Source: Candidatus Bartonella washoeensis Sb944nv
GTDB lineage: Bacteria > Pseudomonadota > Alphaproteobacteria > Rhizobiales > Rhizobiaceae
NCBI RefSeq assembly: GCF_000278135.1
Contig: NZ_JH725022.1
Coordinates: forward strand, 194,186 to 258,185
Length of the DNA: 64,000 nt
Direction: 5' to 3'
Part shown: positions 9,472 through 19,354 of the stretch, one piece after another
Numbering within the stretch: position 1 is the first letter of the stretch
How the letters are laid out: the number at the start of each line of letters is the position of its first letter
Position numbers and translations under genes: made by a program
The notes under the pieces: generated by a model
Told to the model about the DNA's origin: nothing
The model's input: the letters and a program-made list of their open reading frames with translations, nothing else
Databases searched by the model: none

Positions 9472-10238
9472 GATTTTGAAGTAAAAAAAATCACTGCATT
9501 TTCTAAAGAAGTGTACACCATTATTGCTGTTAACTCACAGGCTTTCTTTAAAAGAAACATTGCATTTCTCAGTGTCATTGATGAGAAGTATAATGCAAAG
9601 TTTATTAAGTGTTGTCATCTTTACTTATACAAGCAATAGATCAGTACTATGGTGATACTTTCTCAACTTAAATTGTTTTTTTTGCATTAAAACGAGGGTT
9701 AAAGAGGCATATTTCACTGTTTCTTAAACATTTTTTCTACATACTCATCCTGCCTGTAATGTATAAGCGAATATTTTTTAATTTACTTTAAGACAGTTAT
9801 AAAATGAGAACATATTATTGTCTGCAGTACACTTAGTTAAGTAAAGAAAGGATAAATTATCTTTATAAATCAAAATATTGTACGAAAAAAATATTTTTTT
9901 GAAATACGCTTTCGACATAAATGTTTTTTTTGTTCCTCAGTATTTGATTTACCTTATAACTTTTTCTTTTTGTATCAATACATGTTATTTTATTCACTAC
10001 GGATATACAAGATGTTCTGTTATTTGAAATAAAAAATACAAGAGCTAAATTTTTGTTCAGATAAGGTAACAAGCGCTTATTTTGTTGATTAAAGATATAT
10101 TGTATTGCTTCCATCTTTTAAAAGGGCAATCTCATTAGTGATATTATCTCTCTTTTCGCGTTATGAAATGGTATAGCTGTATAGCAAGACCGCAAACGGC
10201 AGCTGTATTTTAAAAACGCGTTATAGAATTGCGTGTTA
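9472..10238. other. AT-rich non-coding stretch after gshA
   Basis: About 770 bases with very high A+T and no reading frame of protein-like composition. Short frames exist on both strands, the longest being a minus-strand run at about 9863-10114, but they are rich in Asn, Lys, Phe and Ile as expected from chance in such DNA. I see no RNA gene, terminator or repeat. It is the first part of a decay zone that continues to 11494. Confidence 0.5.
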
Positions 10239-10795
10239 TTATTCTTTCTGTCCCCATAATTTTCTCTTCTCGAATAATGCCATTTGGAGAAGATAGAAAT
10301 TTTTTGCATAATCAAACATTGGATCATCAATGTTTGTTGCAAATTTTGCTAGGAGGAAAATGCCTTCTAAATTATTCCAAGCAGCATCGTATTTGATTGC
10401 ATTAGCTTGAAAAATCTTGAGTCTTTCTTTTAAGTTGTTAGACACTAGCGTTGATTTTTCTCTATCATCTTGCCACAAATTGGCAAAGTGTCCCCCTAAA
10501 ACAAACGCTATATGATAATGCTTTAGGATATCAAATTTTGGAGGATCAGTTCGCAATTCTATTAAATATTTCCAAAACTGCCCCTTAACATATTCTGTAG
10601 GTGTGACATGCTTTAGCTTCGTCGTGAATACTTCTACATATTCTTTTGCTATTTCCGTCTTGTTGCGGAACTCTAAAACTTTGTATTTTTTATTATATAT
10701 GTTTGATAAAGTTTGTTGTATTCATTTAGATTTTTTACTTTAGTATATCCAGATAATATTATAGAAGATAAAGCTCTAAATATCACAGTACACAT
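10239..10795 (-). pseudogene. Frameshifted putative lipoprotein-like gene, unknown function
   Basis: Two minus-strand frames join into one gene of about 185 codons. The first starts at ATG 10795, behind AAGGAA, and reads MCTVIFRALSSIILSGYTKVKN, a short hydrophobic leader ending LSGY that resembles a lipobox (LSGC) with Tyr in place of Cys. The second, open to the stop at 10239, reads through KYKVLEFRNKTEIAKEYVEVF and FVLGGHFANLWQDDREKS and ends ALFEKRKLWGQKE. They meet at a six-A run (minus strand, 10686-10691), a likely slippage site. I do not recognise a family. It is probably a recently inactivated exported protein; a phase-variable or programmed shift cannot be excluded. Confidence 0.5.
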
Positions 10796-11494
10796 TATAG
10801 AAAACTTAGTTCCTTGTTTTCATAAACAGATAAATTTTGAATACAGCTATTACTTCATAAATGTCAGTTATTTGTTCACACTGATTATATTGTATGTATT
10901 TTTTGTGTTGGTAATTTATTACAAATTGTATTAATGGCACATTCAGCACGTATCATAGTGCGTTTCGACATAACATTATGAATCCAAAACTCTTTGCGTT
11001 TGTGTTTAGAAGAAATATTTTATGACAGAAGAGAATTTACAACAGATGTTTCAAAGAACAGAGAAGAGGTTCCATAAAGAGCTAGGAAAGAAAGTGTAAA
11101 GGCTGTTTCCAACAAATTGATACATATTTAAAGAGAGATGGCGTTGAAAGCTTCTGAAAATGTCGATAATAAAATTGGTAAGGATGGTTTGATATTGTAA
11201 TATTAAGAAAAACAAGTCATGGAATTGTCTACAAGTTTCTTGCTCGTTACTAAAGAGCTTATCGTTTTAAGTAGCAGGAAGAATGATAACGTTATTCATT
11301 CGATTTTTTATCTTCTTTAAACAGTTATTAGTAGATAAAAAATTCTCTTTTAATCGATAAATTAAAAAATAATGATTTTATAAAAAAAGCGTAAGTTTTA
11401 TATTTTATTTCCGAATATTACGCATTGATTTTAAGTCATGCATGCTATTCAATATCAAGCATAAACACAAGCATAACAATAATGGGCATAGGCA
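10796..11494. other. AT-rich decay zone before the cystine transporter, with a short coding scrap
   Basis: About 700 bases without an intact gene. At 11022-11099 an ATG opens a 25-codon frame reading MTEENLQQMFQRTEKRFHK and ending GKKV. The next frame continues KAVSNKLIHI, stop, REMALKASENVDNKIGKDG up to about 11200. The helical, charged composition suggests the rest of a broken small coiled-coil gene, but I cannot name it. The last 100 bases should hold the tcyP promoter; no clear motif is seen. Confidence 0.4.
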
Positions 11495-12850
11495 ATGACA
11501 TTTAATTTTTTCATCAATTTATTTTTATTTGTTATTTTTTTGTTATGGCTTGTTCAAACTAAGAACATGCAGTGGAGTCTTTCTCTGCGTGTCATGCTTG
11601 GCCTTATTCTTGGCTTGATTTTCGGAACTGTTTTGCAGGTTATTTATGGGAGCGGGGAAACGACTCTTTTGAAATCTGTTGAATGGTTTAACATTGTTGG
11701 CGATGGTTATATCTCGTTACTGCAAATGATTGTTATGCCATTGGTTTTTATTTCTATTGTTTCAGCAGTTGCTCATTTGCATTCTGTTTATGCTGTTGGC
11801 AAAATTAGTATAATGGCAATTTCAATATTGCTTTTTACAACAGCTATTTCAGCATTGGTGGGCGTTTTGGTGGTTAACTTTTTTGGATTAACAGTGAATG
11901 GTTTGGTACATGAAGGGCAAAATGTGGCTGCTATTCTTGAATCGCGTGTTTCTCAACTTGGAGATATGAGCGTACCAAAGATGATTTTATCCTTTATTCC
12001 TAAAAATCCATTTGCTGAGTTGAGTGGGGCCAAGCGTACATCAATTATCGGTGTTGTTATCTTTTCGGCATTTTTAGGGGCAGCGGTTACTCTTTTAAAG
12101 AAAGATGATTCAGATCAAGGGGAAAAAGCCCTTTTATTTATTCAGGTTGCACAAGCTTGGATTATGCGGTTAGTACGTATTGTGATTGCTTTGACACCTT
12201 ATGGTATTTTTGCACTTATGACTAAGGTAGGAGCGACTTCAAGTGTTGCAGATATTTTAAAATTACTGGTTTTCGTCATTGCTTCTTATATTGGTATTAT
12301 CTTCATGTTTGGAGTTCATGCTGTATTGCTTGGTATATCGGGGATTAATCCATTTCGCTTTTTCAAAAAGGTCTTACCGGTTTTAACATTTGCTTTTAGT
12401 AGCCGTTCAAGTGCTGCAAGTATTCCTTTGAACATTGAGGCACAAACGCAGTGGATCGGTGTACCACAATCAATTGCAAGTTTTGCAGCTTCTTTTGGGG
12501 CAACAATTGGACAAAATGGTTGTGCAGGTCTTTATCCAGCGATGCTTGCAACCATGATAGCACCATCAGTAGGTATTAATCCTCTTGATCCTACCTGGAT
12601 TGCTACTCTCGTTGGTGTTGTCACATTGAGTTCTATTGGTGTTGCTGGTGTTGGTGGTGGTGCTATTTTTGCTGCATTGATTGTGTTACCAATTATGGGG
12701 CTTCCTGTTTCTTTGGTTGCTGTACTCATTTCTATTGAACCTTTAATTGATATGGGACGTACAGCCTTAAATGTAAGTGATTCAATGGTGGCTGGCACTA
12801 TAACCAGTCAGATGTTGCGTACAACGGATAAAAGTATTTTTGAAAAATAA
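11495..12850 (+). CDS. tcyP: L-cystine / dicarboxylate-amino acid:cation symporter, TcyP type
   Basis: A 451-residue inner-membrane transporter of the DAACS (SDF) family. From memory its sequence follows E. coli TcyP/YdjN closely: [73 protein letters not shown] (the serine-rich re-entrant loop) and [18 protein letters not shown]. That group imports L-cystine with a cation, so cystine is the likely substrate. There are about eight hydrophobic segments plus two re-entrant loops. It is flanked by decay on the left and ends three bases from the convergent methyltransferase. A neighbouring glutathione gene (gshA) makes sulfur supply a sensible role. Confidence 0.85.
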   Translation: MTFNFFINLFLFVIFLLWLVQTKNMQWSLSLRVMLGLILGLIFGTVLQVIYGSGETTLLKSVEWFNIVGDGYISLLQMIVMPLVFISIVSAVAHLHSVYAVGKISIMAISILLFTTAISALVGVLVVNFFGLTVNGLVHEGQNVAAILESRVSQLGDMSVPKMILSFIPKNPFAELSGAKRTSIIGVVIFSAFLGAAVTLLKKDDSDQGEKALLFIQVAQAWIMRLVRIVIALTPYGIFALMTKVGATSSVADILKLLVFVIASYIGIIFMFGVHAVLLGISGINPFRFFKKVLPVLTFAFSSRSSAASIPLNIEAQTQWIGVPQSIASFAASFGATIGQNGCAGLYPAMLATMIAPSVGINPLDPTWIATLVGVVTLSSIGVAGVGGGAIFAALIVLPIMGLPVSLVAVLISIEPLIDMGRTALNVSDSMVAGTITSQMLRTTDKSIFEK

Positions 12851-12853
12851 TTT

Positions 12854-13738
12854 TTATAGTTTCTTCCGTGCTCTTACTAAAACATTTGCAAGAGATATTT
12901 GAGCTGAGCCTGGCTTTAGAGGCTTTTGTTGACTTTCATGCGGAGCCCAACCTGAGAGCCAGATGAAAGAAAAATGTGCGCGAATGCGACCATCGGGATC
13001 ACTGAAGCGTTTTGCATAGATTTCAGCAGCGCGAAGGAAAAAACGTTTAGACACGGGGCGTCGTGAGCGATTAATGAGTGCGTTTTGCATCCCCATAGCT
13101 TTAAGATCATGCATAAGATCAAACATTGTATTATAGCGTATAGTGATTTCTTCAACATCTGCTACGGGTAAGGCAAAACCAATACGCTGTAAAAGAGCTC
13201 CGGCATCACGAATATCGGCAAAAGGATAAATTCTTGGACTAACTCCACCGTAAATTTCAGTTTCAGCCTGCAGTAAGCTTTCCCGCAATTCTCTTAATGT
13301 ACCAGCTCCAACCATAACAGCAAGAAATAATCCATCTGGTTTAAGGATATTTTTTATCTGAGTGAGAACACCAGGGGTATCATTGGTCAATTGTAATGAA
13401 AGTAGTGAAACGATAAGGTCACAATAATATTGAGGAAAATCAAGGAATTCTCGATGACGTAAATGAAATTTTTTGTCATGGCTTTGATAGAGCATGTCGG
13501 TTTCGACGCGTTCTATGGAATGGACTTTTCCAGATTTCATTAAAACTTGTGCTGCAAGATCTGTATGACTGTGTAGATCTAGAGCTAATGTAAAATGACG
13601 ATCAACAGTACTGAGACGTTTATAGAGATCCTCAGCCATATAGGACAGTAAAAAATCGTATCCCTCTTTTGCTTTTTGGAAAGCACGTTTGCGGAATTGT
13701 TCAATACGGGCATGGTCAAAAATTAAAGAGTATGACAT
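12854..13738 (-). CDS. SAM-dependent methyltransferase-fold protein, BioC/NDUFAF5-like
   Basis: A 294-residue class I methyltransferase-fold protein. It carries DYLYKRLSTVDRHF-like N-terminal features, HSIERVETDML where motif I lies, LIVSLLSLQLTNDTPGVLTQI, and a C-terminal DLMHDLKAMGMQNALINRS. The last block matches the alphaproteobacterial and mitochondrial group that includes human NDUFAF5, a complex I assembly factor, better than true BioC. Function here is inferred. I prefer ATG 13738 (MSYSLIFDHARIEQFRKRA), which begins like the family; an in-frame ATG at 13768 adds ten residues. It is convergent with tcyP and divergent from comF. Confidence 0.8.
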   Translation of the reverse strand: MSYSLIFDHARIEQFRKRAFQKAKEGYDFLLSYMAEDLYKRLSTVDRHFTLALDLHSHTDLAAQVLMKSGKVHSIERVETDMLYQSHDKKFHLRHREFLDFPQYYCDLIVSLLSLQLTNDTPGVLTQIKNILKPDGLFLAVMVGAGTLRELRESLLQAETEIYGGVSPRIYPFADIRDAGALLQRIGFALPVADVEEITIRYNTMFDLMHDLKAMGMQNALINRSRRPVSKRFFLRAAEIYAKRFSDPDGRIRAHFSFIWLSGWAPHESQQKPLKPGSAQISLANVLVRARKKL

Positions 13739-13925
13739 GTCGTTGAGGTCTTTCGCTCTATGATTCAAAGTATATTTTACAAAGGTTCATTTTTACGCAA
13801 GTTCTGTCAAGTTTATGATGTGAAAGAAAAACAAATTTATAAGAGGTAAGAGTTTTTAAAGGAATTAAATTTAAAAAATACATAAAAAACTTTGGTGTGT
13901 AGGGAAGCTATAAAAGCCTGAATTG

Positions 13926-14714
13926 ATGATGTTATGCTTTCGAGAAATGGCTTTAAGTGGTGGGGATATACTCAGTAAGCTCGTTGAACGCTTACTAACA
14001 ATTCTTTATCCACCGATTTGCCCTGGATGTAAGCAAAGAGTTTCTGCTTATGGTACAATTTGTTCTGAGTGTTGGAAAGGTCTTCAATTTATCACCAAAC
14101 CTTATTGTCCTGTTATGGGGATTCCTTTTGTTTGTGATATGGGGGATGGTTTTCTCAGTGGTGAAGCACTTCAAAAGATTCCTCCTTTTTCGCGTGTTCG
14201 CTCGGCTATCGTTCATAAGGGAGTGGCGCAAACCCTTGTAACACGATTGAAATATGGTGATCATATAGAACTGGCATCTTTTATGGCCAATTGGATGGTG
14301 TTTGCTGGGCGCGAGATTATTGATGATTGTGATGTCATTATTTCCATTCCTTTGCATTTTCGTCGTTTTTTGGGGCGACGTTACAATCAATCTGCTGAGC
14401 TTGCTCGTTATATTGCAGTAACACAGAAAAAAAATTTTAAGCCCGGATGGCTCACGCGTTGTCGACATACACGTCCACAGGTTAGTTTATCTGCTAGAGA
14501 ACGAAAACTTAATATGCTAAATGCCTTTGAGGTGCCGCGTAAAGTTAAGAAATATCTAAAGGGACGTTCTATTTTGTTGATTGATGATGTTTTCACCACA
14601 GGTGCAACAGTTACTGCGGCGGCTGCAACATTAAAACGTGCAGGTGCACGGCAGGTTGATGTTCTAACATTTTCGCGAGTTCTAGAAGAAGCCTCCGTTT
14701 TTCCCAATTATTGA
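13926..14714 (+). CDS. ComF-family phosphoribosyltransferase-like protein
   Basis: A roughly 262-residue ComF/GntX-type protein. A zinc-finger-like cysteine set (CPGCKQRVSAYGTICSECW) near the N-terminus is followed by a type I phosphoribosyltransferase domain with the PRPP loop SILLIDDVFTTGATVTAAA near the C-terminus. In naturally competent bacteria ComF homologues take part in DNA uptake, but in this order they are widespread and of unclear role. The start is uncertain between ATG 13926, 13929 and 13947, none with a strong ribosome binding site. GrxC follows about 50 bases downstream, the common arrangement in alphaproteobacteria. Confidence 0.88.
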   Translation: MMLCFREMALSGGDILSKLVERLLTILYPPICPGCKQRVSAYGTICSECWKGLQFITKPYCPVMGIPFVCDMGDGFLSGEALQKIPPFSRVRSAIVHKGVAQTLVTRLKYGDHIELASFMANWMVFAGREIIDDCDVIISIPLHFRRFLGRRYNQSAELARYIAVTQKKNFKPGWLTRCRHTRPQVSLSARERKLNMLNAFEVPRKVKKYLKGRSILLIDDVFTTGATVTAAAATLKRAGARQVDVLTFSRVLEEASVFPNY

Positions 14715-14762
14715 GAGTGACTTAAAGTTGATACTATTTAAAAAACATTGGAAAATAATATT

Positions 14763-15020
14763 ATGAAAGAGATAATACTTTATACACGCCCTAACTGTCC
14801 TTATTGCGCAAAAGCACGTGATTTGCTTGATAAAAAAGGTGTAAAATATACAGACATTGATGCCTCAACTTCGCTTCGTCAAGAAATGGTGCAGCGTGCA
14901 AATGGCCGTAATACATTTCCACAAATTTTTATAGGTGATTATCATGTCGGCGGTTGCGATGATCTCTACGCTTTAGATGATGAGGGAAAACTCGACGCTT
15001 TACTGGAAGGCACGAAATAG
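14763..15020 (+). CDS. grxC: Glutaredoxin 3
   Basis: A small glutathione-dependent disulfide oxidoreductase of 85 residues. It has the dithiol active site CPYC near residue 12 (TRPNCPYCAKARDLL), the cis-proline region NTFPQIFIGDYHVGGCDDL that binds glutathione, and normal family length. I use the ATG at 14763; a TTG five codons upstream also lies in frame but adds nothing family-like. It follows comF closely and probably shares its transcript. With gshA in this window it indicates a working glutathione redox system. Confidence 0.95.
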   Translation: MKEIILYTRPNCPYCAKARDLLDKKGVKYTDIDASTSLRQEMVQRANGRNTFPQIFIGDYHVGGCDDLYALDDEGKLDALLEGTK

Positions 15021-15055
15021 AGAAGGCATGAAATAGCTGTAGTTTATGGTTTGCA

Positions 15056-15802
15056 CTATGAAGGTCGTTTTGCGAGGAGCAGATAGTTAACATCCATGTC
15101 TTTTGAGCGATTCCAGCTGTCATTTAAGGGGTTATAGGTAATGCCTATCTCATCAATGACAGTCAGATCGTTTTGTAATAAGAAATTTTTAAGTTCTTGA
15201 GGTTTTAGGAATTTTTTATAATCATGAGTTCCTTTAGGAAGCCAGCGTAAAACATATTCAGCACCTACGATAGCTAGCCCCCATGCTTTCCATGTGCGGT
15301 TAAGTGTTGAGATAAACATCAGTCCTTTTGGTTTAAGCATTTTTGCTGTAGCTGCTATGAAGAGATTGACATCAGCAACATGTTCAACAACCTCCATATT
15401 GAGGATGATATCAAATTGCTCTCCTTCAGCGGCCAGCATTTCTGCAGTAGTGGTACGGTAATCAATTGAAAGACCGCTTTGGCTTGCATGGATTTTTGCA
15501 ACTTCAATATTCGTTTGCGCAGCATCAGCTCCTATAACAGTAGCGCCAAGACGTGCCATTGGTTCGCATAATAAACCTCCCCCACAGCCAATATCGAGAA
15601 TTTTCAAATTTTTGAAAGGTGTGAGTGAAACAGGATTACGATTAAATGCTAGACAGATTTTTTCTCTAATGTACGCAAGACGCGTTGGATTAAATTTATG
15701 AAGGGGGCGAAATTTTCCTTTTGGATTCCACCATTCCGCAGCAATACGAGAAAAATGATCAATTTCATTCTGATCAATAGTGGTGCGTGTTTCATTTATC
15801 AT
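15056..15802 (-). CDS. ubiG: Ubiquinone biosynthesis O-methyltransferase
   Basis: UbiG performs both O-methylations of the ubiquinone ring using S-adenosylmethionine. The 248-residue product shows the early block [26 protein letters not shown], split here as [16 protein letters not shown] and [13 protein letters not shown], motif I at [20 protein letters not shown], then [13 protein letters not shown] and the C-terminal [13 protein letters not shown]. The ATG at 15802 has AGGAGAG just upstream. It diverges from lysC, an order common in Rhizobiales. UbiA, acting earlier in the same pathway, is at 46 kb. Confidence 0.96.
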   Translation of the reverse strand: MINETRTTIDQNEIDHFSRIAAEWWNPKGKFRPLHKFNPTRLAYIREKICLAFNRNPVSLTPFKNLKILDIGCGGGLLCEPMARLGATVIGADAAQTNIEVAKIHASQSGLSIDYRTTTAEMLAAEGEQFDIILNMEVVEHVADVNLFIAATAKMLKPKGLMFISTLNRTWKAWGLAIVGAEYVLRWLPKGTHDYKKFLKPQELKNFLLQNDLTVIDEIGITYNPLNDSWNRSKDMDVNYLLLAKRPS

Positions 15803-15995
15803 ATTGCTCTCCTTTTATTTTTTAATCATCAAATCAAGTGGATTTTATCCAAAGTCAAGGGAAATTAACATATACATACTGGGCTTGCGCAAATGATAGA
15901 TATTGGGTATGTGAGAAAGGAGTTTGTTGATACGGGGGAAGGCCTTATTCTCACTGTCGTTTGAGATAAGAAACGTAAAGGTAAGAGTGTTATTG

Positions 15996-17252
15996 ATGGC
16001 GCGGATTGTCATGAAATTTGGCGGAACGTCTGTGGCAAACATTGAACGTATTCATAATGTTGCGCGGCATGTCAAAAGAGAAGTGGATGCAGGCAATGAG
16101 ATTGCAGTTGTTGTATCTGCAATGGCGGGGAAAACCAATGAGCTTGTTCAGTGGGCGCGTGAGGCTTCTCCAACGCATGAGAATGCTTACGAATATGATG
16201 TGGTTGTTGCTTCTGGTGAGCAGGTTACGGCGGGTTTATTAGCCCTTACACTTCAAGCAATGGGAGTAAATGCTCGTTCATGGCTTGGTTGGCAAATTCC
16301 TATTCATACTGATAATGCACATAGTAGTGCCCGTATTACAGATATTGATGGATCTTTTTTAATACAGCGTTTTCAGGAAGGTCAGGTAGCAGTTATTGCT
16401 GGTTTTCAGGGATTAGCACCAGATAATCGGATTTCTACTTTGGGGCGTGGTGGATCAGATACAAGCGCTGTTGCAATAGCGGCAGCTATACAGGCTGATC
16501 GTTGTGATATTTATACAGATGTGGATGGTGTTTATACAACTGATCCACGCGTAGAACCTAAGGCACGCCGTTTACCCAAAGTGGCTTTTGAAGAAATGCT
16601 TGAAATGGCTTCTCTTGGGGCGAAGGTTTTACAGGTTCGTTCTGTTGAACTGGCTATGGTTCATCAAGTCCGTACCTTTGTGCGTTCAAGCTTTGAGGAT
16701 CCCGATGCTTTAGGCGTGGGAGATCCAATGAATTCTCCTGGAACACTTATTTGCGATGAGGATGAAATCGTGGAACAACAGAATGTTACTGGTATTGCTT
16801 TTGCTAAGGATGAAGCGCAAATTTCGCTCCGTCGACTTGCAGATCGCCCAGGGATCTCCGCAGCAATTTTTGGCCCCTTGGCTGAAGAGCGAATTAATGT
16901 TGATATGATTGTGCAAAATATTTCTGAAGATGGCTCAAAAACTGATATGACTTTTACTGTACCATCAGCAGATGTGGATAAAGCCGTTGCACTTCTTGAG
17001 AAAAATCGTAAAGAAATAGGGTTTGACGTTATTCAATTTGAAAGCGACCTTGCCAAGGTGTCTGTTATTGGTATTGGAATGCGCAGTCATGCAGGTGTTG
17101 CGGCTACAGCATTTAAGGCTCTGTCTGAAAAAGGTATTAATATTCAAGCAATCACGACTTCCGAGATTAAGATTTCTATTTTGATTGATAGCGCTTACAC
17201 TGAACTTGCGGTCAGAACATTACATGCTGTTTATGGACTTGATAAGAGATAA
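15996..17252 (+). CDS. lysC: Aspartate kinase
   Basis: Aspartokinase phosphorylates aspartate, the first step towards lysine/diaminopimelate, threonine and methionine. The 418-residue protein has MKFGGTSVANIERI at the N-terminus, the kinase block STLGRGGSDTSAVAIAAA, DIYTDVDGVYTTDPR, and two C-terminal ACT domains (around GISAAIFGPLAEERINVDMIVQ and KVSVIGIGMRSHAGVAATAF), which in this family bind lysine or threonine for feedback control. I chose ATG 15996 because it begins MARIVMKFGG, the standard family start, and GGTAAGAG lies upstream. The frame is open back to 15924. Confidence 0.96.
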   Translation: MARIVMKFGGTSVANIERIHNVARHVKREVDAGNEIAVVVSAMAGKTNELVQWAREASPTHENAYEYDVVVASGEQVTAGLLALTLQAMGVNARSWLGWQIPIHTDNAHSSARITDIDGSFLIQRFQEGQVAVIAGFQGLAPDNRISTLGRGGSDTSAVAIAAAIQADRCDIYTDVDGVYTTDPRVEPKARRLPKVAFEEMLEMASLGAKVLQVRSVELAMVHQVRTFVRSSFEDPDALGVGDPMNSPGTLICDEDEIVEQQNVTGIAFAKDEAQISLRRLADRPGISAAIFGPLAEERINVDMIVQNISEDGSKTDMTFTVPSADVDKAVALLEKNRKEIGFDVIQFESDLAKVSVIGIGMRSHAGVAATAFKALSEKGINIQAITTSEIKISILIDSAYTELAVRTLHAVYGLDKR

Positions 17253-18049
17253 GAATTTTTTAATTCCAAGCACATTCGAAATACTATGAGATATTCATAT
17301 TTGTAGGAATATGGAGGTTTCCTACGAGCGGGGTATATTAGGGAAGGGGAGGTGCGGCTGTTCAGAGATGCGTATTACGCGAGGGAAGCTGTATAAATGC
17401 AGTGGTTAATATCAGAGTGCTCACAAAAATTGTTTTCATCGGGTTATTCATGCAATTACGCAAAATATAATGGATAAAATATTTTCTATTGATATTTTGC
17501 TTTTCTCAAAGGCTCATTTAGAGCTTTATGTTTATCGCGTAGGAGAATTTTATCCTTTTCATGAGGATAAAATAAATATCTGGAATAAAGATTTTCTTAA
17601 CAATTACTGGTAAAAGAATACTCTCAATTTAGAAAATGTGCAAAAGCTTTCTTTTTCCTTTGGCATATCGATTGAGGGGAAGGTCTAATTTATCTACTTT
17701 TGTTAGCCTTGGATATAAGCTTATTTATATCAAGCGTAAAAAAGTGTCTCATAATTCTCAATGAATCAAAAGATAATCCACTTTGTTATACCAACTGTTT
17801 AAAAAGCAGGTTGGTTGATTTGTTATGCTGTAGCTGATCATAGTTATAAAAAAGTATTCTAAGTATATTTTGTTTTTTCATTGATGAATAAGTGGGAAAA
17901 GTGCATTGCCTTTTTGAAATTTATTCAACTTTATCGTGAAGCTGCATAAAAAAGATTCATTGCAATTACGATAATGGGTGATTGGCATAGAATATTATAT
18001 CTTCATTTCAATTTCATCATGCAGATTTGATTAGTTAATGGATATAAAC
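17253..18049. other. Decayed AT-rich region between lysC and the integrase remnant
   Basis: About 800 bases without an intact gene. On the minus strand, 17451-17362 reads a 29-codon frame beginning MNNPMKTIFVSTLILTTAF, which looks like a signal peptide, followed by a stop; fragments in other frames continue towards lysC. This may be the start of a lost exported protein, but no ribosome binding site is seen. A perfect inverted repeat lies at 17303-17325. The remaining sequence up to 18049 has no recognisable coding content. Confidence 0.4.
17303..17325. repeat. Perfect 7-bp inverted repeat downstream of lysC
   Basis: GTAGGAA at 17303-17309 and TTCCTAC at 17319-17325 form a perfect stem with a nine-base loop, 50 bases after the lysC stop. 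There is no T-run on either side, so it is not a classical intrinsic terminator. It may still pause or protect the lysC transcript, or be chance. Confidence 0.4.
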
Positions 18050-19098
18050 GGCGTATATAGGATAATCGACAAGCAAGAGATGCGCAACACATTGTTCATT
18101 GCAGTCTTTTTACCAAGGTTGTAGTTGGGGTTTCGAGTGCTTCACTTCAAGTCAAAAACGTTGCATGTATTGTGACAGACAATTTCTACTAAGACCACTA
18201 CGTCCAGAAAAAGCAAGAAATCACTTTTGGAAAGACAACGGATCTTTTTAATCACCTTTATTGTCTTTGATGATACAGGTACGCGAAAATCTGTTTTAGC
18301 ACTATGTCGACCTTTCATATTTTTAGCAGGAATTTTCCATAGATCACCATCAATCTTGTCTTTACGAATATGATGCAAAGGATGTTTACCAACATTTATA
18401 AGGATAGCCAGATGTTTTATGGATTATTGTTTTGCAAAGTATTGTATAAAAAGCGCGGATATTTCTCCAAATCCATTGCCGATCTATTAATGGTTTTTTA
18501 TAACGTTGTTTACCTAATAAAGCTTTTTCTTTTGCTTGCAAAACAACATCTAATCCCAACGCAGCAGTCTGTTTGAGGCATAGATTAAGATGGATTCAAT
18601 ACTTTATGAGCAGTTCAAGCTTTTGTATGCCAAATGGGTGGAAGAGTGTTCCATCTATCTATTTGCGTAATTTCTGAAACAGGTAGACTGCCTAATTGGG
18701 GGAGAATATGAAGCTATACAGGTGAAAACCAGCTTCCATTTTTATCATTTCCTTTTAATTCGGCTTTACGACTTTTAAAAGCATCCACAGCAACACCTTT
18801 TAAATAATAAAGATTGTGTATTGCCTCATGCTTTTGTTTTTCACGTTCTTTAATGGGAATACGCCGCTCATATAAAACAGAACGCAATTGTATTGCAATT
18901 CACGTGCTCCCGTGCTTTTTTTTAAAAGAAATATTTCTCAATGGGACCCAAGCCTATTTCACGACGACACTCGTGATTGATATAACGATAGATTCATTGA
19001 ACAACACGATCTTTACGCTTATGAAGGTATAAGCTGGCACCATTATACTATTTTCTAGCTCTCAATGTCGTGACAGCTCTTGCGTTGAGACGGTTCAT
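18050..19098 (-). pseudogene. P4-type tyrosine integrase remnant
   Basis: A minus-strand integrase can be followed over about 1 kb through many stops and frame changes. From the N-terminus it reads MNRLNARAVTTLRARK at 19098, stop, YNGASLYLHKRKDRVV, CRREIGLGPIEKY, RRIPIKEREKQKHEAIHNLY, GVAVDAFKSRKAELKG, LHILPQLGSLPVSEITQID, LCLKQTAALGLDV, KALLGKQRYKK, then WKIPAKNMKGRHSAKTDFRV at about 18330-18270 and, after another shift, FSGRSGLSRNCLSQYMQRF. This order matches integrases of the P4/DUF4102 group, from the N-terminal arm domain into the catalytic domain. The HGFR...RDW catalytic block is not recognisable. It marks a lost prophage or genomic island. I saw no tRNA or att duplication beside it. 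Confidence 0.8.
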
Positions 19099-19354
19099 AA
19101 GAAGTATTTTTCCTTCTTTCTTCAAGTGTTTTTTATCTACATGCCAGTTCCGCTTGTGACGCGTAAGTGAATGGTTTTAATTGATTCAATATAAAAAGAT
19201 TTGAAATAAAAGAATCTTACGGTATTAGGGGTCTCTTCAACATGCAAAAAATAAATTATCATTATAAAGCAAAGTGTTTTCCTTATCATCATCCCTATAA
19301 TTGCGTAAAACTCGGTTTCCATAAAAAAGTGGAATTTTTTTAATTCATTGAGAA

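Noticed and set aside
9472-9640. Open frame of about 50 codons after the gshA TAG, suggesting readthrough
   Set aside because: The gshA C-terminus is already complete, and 50 open codons are expected by chance in such AT-rich DNA.
9863-10114. 83-codon minus-strand frame
   Set aside because: Asn/Lys/Phe/Ile-rich composition and no ribosome binding site; likely chance.
10713-10934. 73-codon plus-strand frame
   Set aside because: It lies opposite the start of the lipoprotein-like pseudogene and has only AT-driven hydrophobic composition.
13995-14468. 157-codon minus-strand frame opposite comF
   Set aside because: Antisense shadow; comF motifs are clear on the plus strand.
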